Positions 54,368 to 63,369 of a stretch of DNA of 64,000 nucleotides are shown here, one piece after another. The translations under genes were made by a program, and so were the position numbers. Position 1 is the stretch's first letter; every line of letters begins with the position of its first letter. Source of the stretch: Bacteroidales bacterium (GTDB lineage Bacteria > Bacteroidota > Bacteroidia > Bacteroidales > UBA932); NCBI GenBank assembly GCA_017477245.1, contig JAFUWY010000018.1, positions 59,185 through 123,184 of the forward strand, given 5' to 3'. The notes under the pieces were generated by a model. That model did not search any database and was not told the DNA's origin. It was given only the letters and a program-made list of their open reading frames with translations.

Positions 54368-54500
54368 TGGGTTGATTGGGATTGGTGCAAAACTTTGTCC
54401 GACCGCAGGTAGGTGGAATATTGTCCATCTTGTTGTGGATGAGGGTATTGTGAACGAGTATTTTTTTTCGCGAAGCGGTTTTTGCAAAACTCCATTCGCT

Positions 54501-54508
54501 TATTTTTG
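54501..54508 (+). promoter_or_regulatory. -7 box TATTTTTG of the LytTR gene
   Basis: Exact consensus, 44 bases before the ATG at 54553, giving a leader of moderate length. Confidence 0.6.
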
Positions 54509-54552
54509 CAGAAGCAAACCATTATTAACCCTTCCTATATTCCTTGTTGGTT

Positions 54553-54909
54553 ATGGAGAAAAACAATTTCGTGGAGAAATCCCTCTTCATCAAGTCAGGC
54601 CCGACCATCAAGCGGGTCATGAGCTCGGAGATCCTGTATATCCAGTGTGACGGCAACGTCTCGCATCTGTATATGCTGGATGGTTCCGAGATCGTGTGCG
54701 TGCGCTTGCTCAAGCTCTTCGAGCAGGACCTGACGGGCACCGGATTCATCCGGATCAACCACAACATCCTGGTCAACCTGCATGAGATCCTCGAGATCCG
54801 CTATGTCAACGCCCGCAAGCGGCAGGTGATCCTCACGGGCGGCGTCGTCCTGGATGTCTCCTACCGCAAGTGGAAGGCGGTCAAGGAAGCCCTGCTCGGC
54901 AAGAATTAA
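54553..54909 (+). CDS. Stand-alone LytTR DNA-binding protein
   Basis: A 118-aa protein that is nearly all LytTR domain: LYIQCDGNVSHLYMLDG (residues 29-45), GTGFIRINHNILVNLHEI (69-86) and the C-terminal KRQVILTGGVVLDVSYRKW. There is no receiver domain and no membrane segment. The next gene, 16 bases on, is a membrane-anchored HTH protein, and the two look like a unit. Such a pair could be a membrane-linked switch without a kinase. Confidence 0.85.
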   Translation: MEKNNFVEKSLFIKSGPTIKRVMSSEILYIQCDGNVSHLYMLDGSEIVCVRLLKLFEQDLTGTGFIRINHNILVNLHEILEIRYVNARKRQVILTGGVVLDVSYRKWKAVKEALLGKN

Positions 54910-54925
54910 GAAGAGCTTCGTATCA

Positions 54926-55486
54926 ATGGGCGGAGTTTGGATCGCAGTCACCGCGGCGGGGGTGCTCGTCGCCATCATCCTCTCGCAGTGGTTCTTCCTC
55001 GCGCGGTACGAGAAGCGGCACAAGACCAATCTCGAGCGCCTGGAGAAGCTGGAGAAGGAGCGTCGCTACATGGAGTCCGTCCTGGAGACGAACCGGGACG
55101 CGAAGGTCAATGCGCTCCTGCACCACCGGGCGTCCCTGATCAGCCGGCTCATCGCGGCGGAGATATCCGGCGACACCGAAGTGAATGAATCCGTCATGGA
55201 GGAGATCGGTACGCTGGTCTCCGAACGGGAGGAATTCATGCGGCAGAACCGCATGCTCTACGAGCGCTGGCAGCCGGACATGATCGAGCGCCTGCGCGCG
55301 TGCGGACTGACCGACGAAGAGATCGAAGTCTGCTGCCTGTATGCGATGGGTCTCAACGGCAAGACCATCCAGCAGTATACCCAGGACGGCCGTCACTACC
55401 AGAACGTCGGGCTCATCCGCAAGAAACTGGGCCTGGGCGAGCACGACAAGAACATCGACGGCTACATCAAATCCCTGATCAAATAG
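54926..55486 (+). CDS. Membrane-anchored coiled-coil protein with C-terminal HTH
   Basis: I do not recognise a named family. A single membrane helix lies at residues 4-24 (VWIAVTAAGVLVAIILSQWFF). It is followed by a charged coiled coil (YEKRHKTNLERLEKLEKERRYMES in short overlapping heptads). The C-terminal 65 residues resemble a LuxR-type HTH (LTDEEIEVCCLYAMGLN then GLIRKKLGLGEHDKN). The 186-aa protein would place a DNA-binding head in the cytoplasm, tethered to the membrane. It ends overlapping the convergent gene by 8 bases. Confidence 0.7.
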   Translation: MGGVWIAVTAAGVLVAIILSQWFFLARYEKRHKTNLERLEKLEKERRYMESVLETNRDAKVNALLHHRASLISRLIAAEISGDTEVNESVMEEIGTLVSEREEFMRQNRMLYERWQPDMIERLRACGLTDEEIEVCCLYAMGLNGKTIQQYTQDGRHYQNVGLIRKKLGLGEHDKNIDGYIKSLIK

Positions 55487-56264
55487 CGCCGGCCTCGACG
55501 AGGATCGCTCCCCGCCGGTCGAAACGCTTGGCTTCGGCGTCCGTGAACCGGGCGTCGTTGGGGCCTTTGTACCGGCCCTTGTCGAAGTAGAACAGTTCGT
55601 GGGTGTCGGCGGAGACCAGCATCTTGTAGCACACCGAGCGGAAGGTGATCTGCACGGGTGCGATGGTGATGCCGACCAGCGCGTTGCGCTCCTGCCGGGC
55701 GAAGGCTTCGTCGGCCGCGTCCGGGTCCAGGTAGACCCGTTTGCCGGTCAGTTTGCCGTTGTTGACGGCCGCCAGGCCGGCGTAGGCCGTCTTGTCGGAG
55801 ACGATGGCTTCCTCCACGAAGGCCTGGAGGATGTCCAGGAAGGCCCCCATGAACAGGAGTTCCCGCCCGCTGGGGTCGTCGACGCTGGCGATGGGGATCC
55901 GGACGACCTCGAAGGGCTTGCGCAGGCTCTCCGTCTCGTCTTCCCGGCCGCCTTTGGTCAGGATCAGGTAGGCGATGCCTTCCTGCTGGGCCAGGTTCAG
56001 GAAATAATAGTTGTTGGAGCTGCGCAGGGCGGCATATTCCTCCGGCGAGCAGAACTCGTAGGGGGAGATGCGCCAGTGGACGGCGACTTCCTCCCGGAGG
56101 GCCAGCTCCATGAAGGAGTTCCCGGCCAGGACGACCTTGGTGGTCCGGGTGGGGAAGTCTTCGAGCCGGGCCTTGCGGGTATATACCTTGCCCTGCGCGA
56201 ACGCGGCCGTGTCGCAGAGGAGCAGGACCAGGGTCAGAAAAAGATGTTGCAAACGGCGTTTCAT
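55479..56264 (-). CDS. Exported protein of unknown function
   Basis: A 261-aa protein with a signal peptide ending DTAAFAQ (residue 24). The mature part begins KVYTRKARLEDFPTRTTKVVL and looks like a GLPGLI- or DUF-type soluble envelope protein; I cannot name it. It starts four bases after an exact -7 box and ends inside the HTH gene's last codons on the other strand. Confidence 0.7.
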   Translation of the reverse strand: MKRRLQHLFLTLVLLLCDTAAFAQGKVYTRKARLEDFPTRTTKVVLAGNSFMELALREEVAVHWRISPYEFCSPEEYAALRSSNNYYFLNLAQQEGIAYLILTKGGREDETESLRKPFEVVRIPIASVDDPSGRELLFMGAFLDILQAFVEEAIVSDKTAYAGLAAVNNGKLTGKRVYLDPDAADEAFARQERNALVGITIAPVQITFRSVCYKMLVSADTHELFYFDKGRYKGPNDARFTDAEAKRFDRRGAILVEAGAI

Positions 56265-56268
56265 ATCC

Positions 56269-56276
56269 CAAAGTTA
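56269..56276 (-). promoter_or_regulatory. -7 box TAACTTTG of the 261-aa exported protein
   Basis: Exact consensus on the minus strand, four bases before its ATG; back to back with the dnaX promoter. Confidence 0.6.
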
Positions 56277-56288
56277 AGCAAAAATCAT

Positions 56289-56296
56289 TACATTTG
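56289..56296 (+). promoter_or_regulatory. -7 box TACATTTG of dnaX
   Basis: Exact consensus, six bases before the dnaX ATG, predicting a leaderless message for a core replication gene. Confidence 0.6.
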
Positions 56297-56302
56297 TAAG
56301 TT

Positions 56303-58144
56303 ATGTCAGACTACGTCGTATCAGCCCGCAAATACCGTCCGGACTCCTTCGAGTCCCTGATCGGACAGGACAATATCGCACGGACCCTCAAGAATTCCAT
56401 CCAGCGGGGGCAGCTGGCGCATGCCTATCTGTTCTGCGGCCCCCGGGGAGTAGGCAAAACCAGTGCCGCGCGCATCTTCGCCAAGACCATCAACTGCTCC
56501 AACCCGGGCCCGGACCTCGAGCCGTGCGGGGAGTGCGACTCCTGCCGTTCCTTCGCCGAGGGGCGTTCCTATTGCATCCATGAGCTGGATGCGGCGTCCA
56601 ACAACGGCGTGGAGGACATCAAGACCCTGATGGACCAGGTGCAGATCCCGCCGCAGGTGGGCCGCTATTCGGTCTACATCATCGACGAGGTGCACATGCT
56701 GTCGCAGTCGGCGTTCAACGCTTTCCTCAAGACCCTGGAGGAGCCGCCGGCACATGCCATCTTCATCCTGGCCACCACGGAGAAGCACAAGATCCTCCCG
56801 ACCATCCTGAGCCGTTGCCAGACCTATGATTTCAACCGCATCGGCGTGCCGGACATCGTGCGCAACCTGCGTAGCATCGCCGGCAAGGAGGGGATCACGG
56901 TGGACGACGAGTCGCTCCACGTGATCGCCCACAAGGCCGACGGCGCGATGCGCGACGCGTTGACCTTGTTCGACCAGACGGTCGCTTTCTGCGGGACGGA
57001 TATCCATTACGAGGACGTGATCCGCAACCTGGGCGTGCTGGACTACGAGTATAGTTTCCGCCTGGTGGATGCGTTCCTGGCCGGGGATTATGCGTCGGCG
57101 TTGCTGGCGTTCGACGAGATCCTGGCCAAGGGGTTCAACGCGTTGCATTTCGTTTCGGCGTTGAGTGCGCATCTGCGCGACCTGCTGGTGAGCCGTACGG
57201 GCGGACTGGAGTCGTTGCTGGACCTGCCGGATTCGCTTCGGGCGCGGTACAAGGAGCAGGGGGAGCGTTGCAGCGTGAAGTGGCTTTACGATGCGCTCGG
57301 GATCACATCCCAGTGTGAGGCGGGGTACCGTCTTTCTACCAATCCCCGGTTGCATATCGAGTTCGCGCTGATGAAGCTGGCTTTCCTGCAGAATGCTCCG
57401 GCGCAGGCAGCTGCTTCTGCGCAGGCAGGAACTGCTTCGTCGCTACGTGCCGGTGCACCGGTGCCGCCTGCGCGGAGTGCTCAACAGCCTCCTCAGACGT
57501 CCGGCGTTGCCGGACCCCTCCCACAGCCTTCGGCTGCGGGCCCCTCCCTCTTACGAAGCCGAGGGCGGCTACGGTCTGAGGAGGCTGTTGCCACTCCGAC
57601 TGAGCAGGCGGCACCGGAGACTGTTGCTGCTCCGGTTGAGCCGGTTGAGCCGGCGAAGCGGAGGACTAAGTCCGGTGCGTCGTTGTCGTTGTCGGCCTTG
57701 CTGAACGACGATGAGCCGGATGTGGTGCAGCCGGCGAAGGAGGCGGCGGGCGCCGCGGCGGCGCAGGAGGCGTTCCCGGCGGAAGAGGAGCTGGCTGCGA
57801 AGTGGAAGGAGCTGGCCGCGATGTACGGCAGCCAGCCGCGCCTTGCCAATGCGCTGGCCAATGCCAAGCTGACCTTCCGCGAGGAAGAGGGCCGCAAGGT
57901 CGTGGATTTCACCGTGACCAACGAGGCCCAGAAGAAGTGGATCGAAGAGCGGATCCTGCGCGACCTCGAGGCGCGGTATGCCCGGCTGACGGCCTGCGGC
58001 CGCCTCCGCCTGGAGCCTTCCGTGCTGCCCGAGGAGGAGCAGGGACCCCGGATCTACATGCCGGCCGAGAAGGCCGAAGACCTGATGAGCAAAAACGAGG
58101 AGGTCCGCAACCTGGTTGTCGACCTCGGACTGGATATCAAATAG
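56303..58144 (+). CDS. dnaX: DNA polymerase III subunit gamma/tau
   Basis: The clamp-loader ATPase. Walker A is [14 protein letters not shown] near residue 46. Zinc cysteines lie in [18 protein letters not shown], Walker B is IIDEVHMLS, and the sensor is LSRCQTYDF. Residues about 365-490 are a low-complexity Ala/Pro linker, then a C-terminal polymerase-contact domain ([18 protein letters not shown]). The linker includes residues 391-432 encoded by a 126-bp palindromic element, kept in frame. At 613 aa the protein is in the usual range. It precedes lptB by two bases. Confidence 0.95.
   Translation: MSDYVVSARKYRPDSFESLIGQDNIARTLKNSIQRGQLAHAYLFCGPRGVGKTSAARIFAKTINCSNPGPDLEPCGECDSCRSFAEGRSYCIHELDAASNNGVEDIKTLMDQVQIPPQVGRYSVYIIDEVHMLSQSAFNAFLKTLEEPPAHAIFILATTEKHKILPTILSRCQTYDFNRIGVPDIVRNLRSIAGKEGITVDDESLHVIAHKADGAMRDALTLFDQTVAFCGTDIHYEDVIRNLGVLDYEYSFRLVDAFLAGDYASALLAFDEILAKGFNALHFVSALSAHLRDLLVSRTGGLESLLDLPDSLRARYKEQGERCSVKWLYDALGITSQCEAGYRLSTNPRLHIEFALMKLAFLQNAPAQAAASAQAGTASSLRAGAPVPPARSAQQPPQTSGVAGPLPQPSAAGPSLLRSRGRLRSEEAVATPTEQAAPETVAAPVEPVEPAKRRTKSGASLSLSALLNDDEPDVVQPAKEAAGAAAAQEAFPAEEELAAKWKELAAMYGSQPRLANALANAKLTFREEEGRKVVDFTVTNEAQKKWIEERILRDLEARYARLTACGRLRLEPSVLPEEEQGPRIYMPAEKAEDLMSKNEEVRNLVVDLGLDIK
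57473..57598. repeat. 126-bp palindromic element inside dnaX, in frame
   Basis: Outer arms cggagtg (57473-57479) and cactccg (57592-57598), then perfect 16-bp arms caacagcctcctcaga (57482-57497) and tctgaggaggctgttg (57575-57590). The interior holds two small hairpins: gtccggc-gtt-gccggac (57499-57515) and cagcc-ttc-ggctg (57524-57536). The total length is 42 codons exactly, so the frame is kept. It falls in the variable linker of DnaX. Confidence 0.7.
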
Positions 58145-58146
58145 TT

Positions 58147-58935
58147 ATGATACTTCGCTGCGAGAATCTCGTCAAGAAATACGGCGTCCGGACGGTTGTC
58201 AAGGGCGTGTCGATGCAAGTCGGCCAGGGAGAGATCGTCGGTTTCCTCGGGCCCAACGGCGCCGGCAAGACCACCAGCTTCTACATGATCACGGGCCAGA
58301 TCGTGCCCAACGCCGGCCGCGTGTTCCTCGACGACGAGGAGATCACCGGCCTGCCGATGTACCAGCGGGCCCAGAAGGGCATCGGCTACCTGCCCCAGGA
58401 CGCTTCCGTCTTCCGCAAGATGTCCGTCGAGGACAACATCGAGTCGGTGATGGAGATGCGCGGCGTGCCGCGCGAGGAGCGCCGCGAGCGCCGCGAGGCC
58501 CTGATTGACGAATTCAACCTCTCCAAGGTGCGCAAGTCGCTGGGTATCCAGCTCTCCGGCGGCGAGCGGCGCCGCTGCGAGATCGCGCGCGCCCTCGCCA
58601 TCGATCCCAAGTTCATCCTGCTCGACGAGCCGTTCGCGGGCGTGGACCCGATCGCCGTGGAGGACATCCAGTACATCATCGCCAAGCTGAAGTACCGCAA
58701 CATCGGCGTGATCATCACCGACCATAACGTCGGCGAGACCCTGGCCATCACGGACCGCGCCTACCTCCTCTACGAAGGTACGATCCTCCAGGAGGGGACG
58801 CCCGAGGCGCTGGCGGCGGACGAGGACGTCCGTACCAAGTACCTCGGCTCGGGGTTCGTGCTCAAGCGTTCCGTCTCCGTGGAGCGTGCGCAGGCGGAGT
58901 TCGAGCGTGCGCGGCAGGCGGCCGCCAAGGATTGA
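58147..58935 (+). CDS. lptB: LPS export ABC transporter ATP-binding protein LptB
   Basis: The cytoplasmic ATPase that powers lipopolysaccharide transport to the outer membrane. Walker A is GPNGAGKTT near residue 38, signature [17 protein letters not shown] near 137 and Walker [14 protein letters not shown] near 158. A characteristic [12 protein letters not shown] segment is present. At 262 aa it has the normal core plus a short C-terminal tail ([12 protein letters not shown]). The start at 58147 is two bases past the dnaX stop. Confidence 0.94.
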   Translation: MILRCENLVKKYGVRTVVKGVSMQVGQGEIVGFLGPNGAGKTTSFYMITGQIVPNAGRVFLDDEEITGLPMYQRAQKGIGYLPQDASVFRKMSVEDNIESVMEMRGVPREERRERREALIDEFNLSKVRKSLGIQLSGGERRRCEIARALAIDPKFILLDEPFAGVDPIAVEDIQYIIAKLKYRNIGVIITDHNVGETLAITDRAYLLYEGTILQEGTPEALAADEDVRTKYLGSGFVLKRSVSVERAQAEFERARQAAAKD

Positions 58936-58960
58936 TTGTAAGGATTTTATACAAACCAAT

Positions 58961-60583
58961 ATGAACCGTTTCCTGTCCACCCTCCTGATGGGCTGCCTGC
59001 TGGTGTGTGCCTGCAACAGGCAGCCGGCGGGCATCTCGCCCGTGCCGCTGGATGCCATCCGCACCGGCGGCGAACTCGCCACCCGCATCGACCGCAATTT
59101 CGACCGGCTCGAAGACGATATGTACCGGCCGGATTCCGTCTTCCATTCCCGCCTGTGGCTGGAGTGGCCCGGCGACGCCCAGGGCCGCATCGTGCTGGGC
59201 CTCGTGTGCGACGCCCGCGCGAGCGGCCGCGAGCCGCTCTACCTCAAGACCATCCTGGACCATTATCCGCAGTTCATGAATGAGCAGGGCTACTTCGGGC
59301 CGGTGTTCGACGGCACGCTCAACGAGCAGCAGCTCTCCGGCAACGGTTGGGTGCTGCGCGGCCTGTGCGAGTACTATGAGTGGACGGGCGACTCCGTGGC
59401 GCTGGACCGCATCCGCGCCATCGTCAGCGGCCTCTTCATGCACGGCAAGGACCTCTTCAAGGACTATCCCATCGACCCGGCGTCCCGGCGCAAGAACCTC
59501 GGCGACGCCATCGGCGAGATCGTCTACAACGACGACAAGTGGATCCTGTCCTCCGACATCGGCTGCGTGTTCATCGGGATGGAAGGCCTGATCCATGCCT
59601 ACAAGCTGATCGGCGGCGAGGACCTCAAGGAGCTCATCGACGAGCTGATCGCCCGTTTCCTGGAGGTGGACCTGGTGGGCATCCGCGCCCAGACGCACGC
59701 CTCGCTGACCGCCTGCCGCGGCCTGATCCGCTATGCCGAGATCACCGGCGACGAGTCCCTGATCCCCGAAGTCCAGAAGCGCTGGGAGCTCTACCGGCAG
59801 TACGGCATGACCGAGGGGTACCAGAACTACAACTGGTTCTGCCGCTACGACACCTGGTCCGAGCCCTGCGCCGTCGTGGACTCCTACATGGTGGCCGTCC
59901 AGCTCTGGCAGCACACGGGGGACCCGAAATACCTCGACCAGGCCGAGCTGATCTACTACAACGGCCTCTGCCACGACCAGCGTGAGAACGGCGGCTTCGG
60001 CTGCGACTTCTGCCCTTCGCTTCACACCCACCGCCACGACCTGGCCGTCCGCACGGACGAAGCCTCCTGGTGCTGCACCATGCGCGGCTCCGAGGGCCTG
60101 TCCAGCGCCGCTTCCTATGCGTTCTTCCGCGACGGATCGGACTTGGTCGTACCTTTCTACCGCGACTGCGCACTGGACCTGGACGGGTTCCAGCTGAGCG
60201 AGAAGACCAACTACCCCTTCGATCCGGAGGACGGTGAGATCCTGCTCACGGTGGAGCAGGCTTCGCCGAAGGTGAAGGCGCTGCGCCTGCGCAAGCCCTA
60301 CGGGGCCGTGGACCTGGAAGTCGAGGTCTGCGGCGAGGAGGTCCCGGCCGTCTTCGACGGGGCGTTCCTGCGCATCGAGCGGAAATTCAAGGCCGGCGAC
60401 ACCGTGAAGCTGAGCTTCGGACTCGCCGACGTGACGCAGGAGCCCGAGCCCGGTGCCGTCAAGCGCCTGGTCGGTCCGCTCCTCTACGGCACCGAGGGCG
60501 ACGCCCCCGCCACGCCGGTCTACCATCTGCTGGACCCGAAGGTCAGCAAGGCGAGCGGCTACTCCAAGGTGATCATCCGGTAG
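58961..60583 (+). CDS. GH127-like (DUF1680, beta-L-arabinofuranosidase type) lipoprotein
   Basis: A predicted surface or periplasmic glycoside hydrolase. The lipobox VCAC gives lipidated Cys18. An (alpha/alpha)6-barrel-like region covers most of the protein. Cysteines GCDFCPS and the pair WCCTMRG (near residue 371) recall the zinc/cysteine nucleophile site of GH127 enzymes. The C-terminal 130 residues are a beta-sandwich. At 540 aa it is shorter than typical GH127 (about 650). Substrate is uncertain. It sits between lptB and cmk with no other carbohydrate genes. Confidence 0.7.
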   Translation: MNRFLSTLLMGCLLVCACNRQPAGISPVPLDAIRTGGELATRIDRNFDRLEDDMYRPDSVFHSRLWLEWPGDAQGRIVLGLVCDARASGREPLYLKTILDHYPQFMNEQGYFGPVFDGTLNEQQLSGNGWVLRGLCEYYEWTGDSVALDRIRAIVSGLFMHGKDLFKDYPIDPASRRKNLGDAIGEIVYNDDKWILSSDIGCVFIGMEGLIHAYKLIGGEDLKELIDELIARFLEVDLVGIRAQTHASLTACRGLIRYAEITGDESLIPEVQKRWELYRQYGMTEGYQNYNWFCRYDTWSEPCAVVDSYMVAVQLWQHTGDPKYLDQAELIYYNGLCHDQRENGGFGCDFCPSLHTHRHDLAVRTDEASWCCTMRGSEGLSSAASYAFFRDGSDLVVPFYRDCALDLDGFQLSEKTNYPFDPEDGEILLTVEQASPKVKALRLRKPYGAVDLEVEVCGEEVPAVFDGAFLRIERKFKAGDTVKLSFGLADVTQEPEPGAVKRLVGPLLYGTEGDAPATPVYHLLDPKVSKASGYSKVIIR

Positions 60584-60667
60584 CTGGATCCGGCTCGCCA
60601 GGACAGCTCTTCCTTGTCCACGCCCGATCCCGGCCGGTCATCTTATTCCGTTCGATCTCATAAGCAA

Positions 60668-60706
60668 GTGGACCTGGTCCACCCCCTGGAATCGGACCAG
60701 GTCCAC
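60668..60706. repeat. 13-bp inverted repeat in the 60.6-61.1 kb intergenic region
   Basis: gtggacctggtcc (60668-60680) and ggaccaggtccac (60694-60706) form a perfect stem with a 13-base loop. A second small stem ccggcc/ggccgg is at 60757-60773. They lie downstream of the possible minus-strand peptide gene and could end its transcript. Confidence 0.55.
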
Positions 60707-60809
60707 CTGGTGGGAAGGATCGGTGTGGAAAGTGAGAGGTGGATGGACCCTTTATGCCGGCCTTGACGGCCGGTCAGACTCGCAGAGTATGTCCAGCAGG
60801 ACCTTGAGC

Positions 60810-60968
60810 TTATTCCCGACCACACTTCTCCCACAGATAAGACAGTTTGGGATCGCCGGCCGGTTCTCCTTCCGAAGGGGCGGTCGGCTTGCAGCAGGAC
60901 AGATTCAGGATCTCGTCGGAGACCGCAAAAGCACGCGGGAGGACGGTCTGAACGCGTGTCGTTTCCAT
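60810..60968 (-). CDS. Possible 52-residue peptide gene with a Cys-Cys pair
   Basis: An open frame of 52 codons in a 540-base region otherwise without genes. It opens METTRVQTVLPRAFAVSDE, then ILNLSCCKP, a short Pro/Gly/Glu stretch, and ends LSYLWEKCGRE. There is no signal peptide, and the composition (three Cys, Trp, hydrophobic LNLS and LSYLW) is unlike random GC-rich translation. No strong ribosome site is seen and no clear -7 box. The N-terminal part before the CC could be a leader, as in modified peptides, but there is no maturation gene nearby. Low certainty that it is real. Confidence 0.35.
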   Translation of the reverse strand: METTRVQTVLPRAFAVSDEILNLSCCKPTAPSEGEPAGDPKLSYLWEKCGRE

Positions 60969-61087
60969 ACGCTATGATCTCTATTGATACAAAGAAATGC
61001 AAATAGTTATCATTTTTAAATAAATGATATCAAATCCCATCGCCTTTTATATATTCGTCTGGCTGGCGGGATGTTGCATTTTTTCTG

Positions 61088-61095
61088 TATATTTG
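61088..61095 (+). promoter_or_regulatory. -7 box TATATTTG of cmk
   Basis: Exact consensus, 30 bases before the cmk ATG. It lies inside a longer open frame that begins at 61024, which argues that the longer start is not used. Bases 60969-61087 show no gene. Confidence 0.65.
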
Positions 61096-61125
61096 CTGTC
61101 TATACTGAAACTGAACCACACGATT

Positions 61126-61830
61126 ATGCGAATCCCTGACATCACCATCGCCGTCGACGGCTATTCCTCCACCGGCAAGAGCACGCTGGCGCGCCTGATC
61201 GCGCAGCATTTCGATTTCCTGTACCTGGACTCCGGCGCCATGTACCGGGGCGTGACCCTCTTCGCGCAGGAGCAGGGGCTGATCGCGCCGGACAACACCA
61301 TCGACCCGGCCCTCGAAGCGGCCTTGGAGGGTCTCGACCTGCATTTCGCCCCCGGCACCATCCTGCATATGGGGGAGCGGAACATCGAGAAGGAGATCCG
61401 CACCATGGAAGTCTCCTCGCAGGTGAGCCCGATCGCCGCCGTGCCCTACGTCCGCGCCTGGGTCGACCGCCGGCTGCATGACTTCGCCGCCTCCGGCCGC
61501 GTGGTGATGGACGGCCGGGACATCGGCACCACGGTCTTCCCGAACGCCGAGATCAAGATCTTCATGACCGCCCGCCCCGAGGTCCGCGCCCAGCGCCGCT
61601 TCGACGAGCTGGTCTCGAAGGGGGAGAGCCCGGTCTTCGAGGAGGTGATGAAGAACCTCCAGGAGCGCGACTACATCGACTCCCACCGCGAGACTTCGCC
61701 GCTGCGCCGGGCCGAAGATGCCTTCGTGCTCGACAATTCCGAGATGGGCTTCACCGACGAGATCGCCTGGGCCGAAGGCCTGATCCGGGGCAAGTTCGGG
61801 TTGCTGGATGCGCCGGATGCGATCGCGTGA
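61126..61830 (+). CDS. cmk: Cytidylate kinase
   Basis: Phosphorylates CMP and dCMP. P-loop DGYSSTGKST is at residues 11-20, YLDSGAMYRGVT near 35 and VMDGRDIGTTVFP near 127 are family signatures. At 234 aa it is normal. The stop overlaps the ispH start by one base, as in many Bacteroidota where cmk and ispH are joined. Confidence 0.95.
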   Translation: MRIPDITIAVDGYSSTGKSTLARLIAQHFDFLYLDSGAMYRGVTLFAQEQGLIAPDNTIDPALEAALEGLDLHFAPGTILHMGERNIEKEIRTMEVSSQVSPIAAVPYVRAWVDRRLHDFAASGRVVMDGRDIGTTVFPNAEIKIFMTARPEVRAQRRFDELVSKGESPVFEEVMKNLQERDYIDSHRETSPLRRAEDAFVLDNSEMGFTDEIAWAEGLIRGKFGLLDAPDAIA

Positions 61831-62723
61831 TGATGCAGGTCGAGATCGATCCCCATTCCGGTTTCTGCGGCGGCGTGATCCGCGCCATCGGCACGGCCGA
61901 GAAAATCCTCGACGCCGAGGGACACCTGTTTTCGCTCGGCGCCATCGTCCACAATGAGGAGGAACTCGCCCGGCTCGAGGGACGCGGGCTCGTGACCCTC
62001 GGCAAGGCCGACTTGGAGGCGATGGACGCCTCCGCGGCCGGGCAGACCCTGCTGATCCGCGCCCACGGCGAACCCCCGCAGGTCTATGCGCGGCTCAAGG
62101 AGCTGGGATTCAAGGTGATGGATTGTACCTGCCCCGTGGTGCTGGGCCTGCAGCAGAAGATCCGCGAAGCGCATGCGCGCGTGGCCCCCGCCGGGGGACA
62201 GGTGGTCCTCTTCGGCAAGATCGGCCACCCCGAGGTCCTGGGCCTGGTGGGCCAGGTGCCGGAAGGCGGCGTGACCGTGGTCGAGAATGCGGAGCAGCTC
62301 GAGGCGCGCCTTGCGGACGGGAGCATCCGTCCCGGCTACGCCGTTGAACTCTTCTCCCAGACGACGATGAGCCCGGAGGGTTACGATGCCGTGCGCGGCC
62401 GCCTGCAGGCGGCGATGCAGGGCGCGTCCCTGACGGTCCACGATACCATCTGCCGCCAGGTCGCTTCCCGCCACCGCGAACTGTCCGACTTCGCCCGCGC
62501 CCACGACGCCGTGGTGTTCGTCTCCGGCCGGGAGAGCTCCAACGGCAAGGTGCTGTGCGAGCTCTGCCGCCGCGCCAACCCCCGCACCTGGCATATCGGC
62601 TCCGCCGCCGGGCTGCGCCCGGAGTGGTTCCGCCCCGGCGACCGCGTCGGCGTGTGCGGAGCCACCTCCACCCCCAAATGGCTGCTGGAAGAAGTGGCCG
62701 CAGGCATCAAAAATTTGCAATAG
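61830..62723 (+). CDS. ispH: 4-hydroxy-3-methylbut-2-enyl diphosphate reductase
   Basis: The last enzyme of the MEP isoprenoid pathway, with a [4Fe-4S] cluster held by three cysteines: GFCGGV (Cys13), DCTCPVV (near 98) and DTICRQV (near 210). At 297 aa it is normal. ATG at 61830 shares the A of the cmk TGA; a second ATG follows at 61833. Confidence 0.95.
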   Translation: MMQVEIDPHSGFCGGVIRAIGTAEKILDAEGHLFSLGAIVHNEEELARLEGRGLVTLGKADLEAMDASAAGQTLLIRAHGEPPQVYARLKELGFKVMDCTCPVVLGLQQKIREAHARVAPAGGQVVLFGKIGHPEVLGLVGQVPEGGVTVVENAEQLEARLADGSIRPGYAVELFSQTTMSPEGYDAVRGRLQAAMQGASLTVHDTICRQVASRHRELSDFARAHDAVVFVSGRESSNGKVLCELCRRANPRTWHIGSAAGLRPEWFRPGDRVGVCGATSTPKWLLEEVAAGIKNLQ

Positions 62724-62737
62724 TTGGGGCAAATAGT

Positions 62738-62745
62738 TAAATTTG
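62738..62745 (+). promoter_or_regulatory. Promoter of efp (-33 TTTG, -7 TAAATTTG)
   Basis: Exact -7 box 43 bases before the ATG, with TTTG at 62713-62716, 21 bases upstream. The 44-base leader (AT-rich) is one of the longer leaders in the window. Confidence 0.65.
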
Positions 62746-62788
62746 CCCGGTTATACGCGCTAAATCAAACTAATAAAGAGATATTTTT

Positions 62789-63352
62789 ATGGCAACAACA
62801 GCTGATTTCAAGAACGGACTTTTCCTCAAGTACAACGGCAAACCGTGCCAGATCGTCTGGTTCCAGCACGTCAAGCCGGGCAAGGGCCCCGCTTTCGTGA
62901 AGACCAAGCTCCGCAACCTGGAGAACGGCAACATCCTTGAGAACACCTTCACCGCCGGCATGAAGATCGAGACGATTGAGGTCGAGCGCCGTCCGTACCA
63001 GTTCCTCTATGCCGAGGAGGACGGTTTCAACTTCATGCACGAAGAGACCTACGAGCAGATCCTGCTCCCGAAGGACGTCGTCGAGAATGCCGACCTGATG
63101 AAGGAAGGCCAGCACGTCGAGATGATGTTCGTCGTCGGCGAGGAGCGCTGCCTTACCTGCGAACTCCCGACCTACGTCACCCTCGAGGTCACGTATTCCG
63201 AGCCCGCCGTCAAGGGCAACACCGCCTCCACCTCCGCCCTCAAGGAAGTCACCCTCGAGACCGGCGCCAAGGTGATGGTCCCGCTCTTCATCGAGACCGG
63301 CGAGAAGATCAACGTCAACACCGCGGACCGTTCCTACGGCGGACGCGCATAA
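62789..63352 (+). CDS. efp: Translation elongation factor P
   Basis: Relieves ribosome stalling at polyproline. The N-terminal KOW-like domain has KPGKGPAFV, with the modifiable residue Lys32 at its tip. Two OB domains follow and end at GEKINVNTADRSYGGRA. The 187-aa length is normal. No modification enzyme is seen near it. Confidence 0.95.
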   Translation: MATTADFKNGLFLKYNGKPCQIVWFQHVKPGKGPAFVKTKLRNLENGNILENTFTAGMKIETIEVERRPYQFLYAEEDGFNFMHEETYEQILLPKDVVENADLMKEGQHVEMMFVVGEERCLTCELPTYVTLEVTYSEPAVKGNTASTSALKEVTLETGAKVMVPLFIETGEKINVNTADRSYGGRA

Positions 63353-63369
63353 GCGGAAGCTCATAGAGA

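Noticed and set aside
60658-61002. A 114-codon minus-strand frame in the intergenic region
   Set aside because: It overlaps the more plausible 52-codon frame, has Ser/Arg/Thr bias and no motif; the shorter frame reads better.
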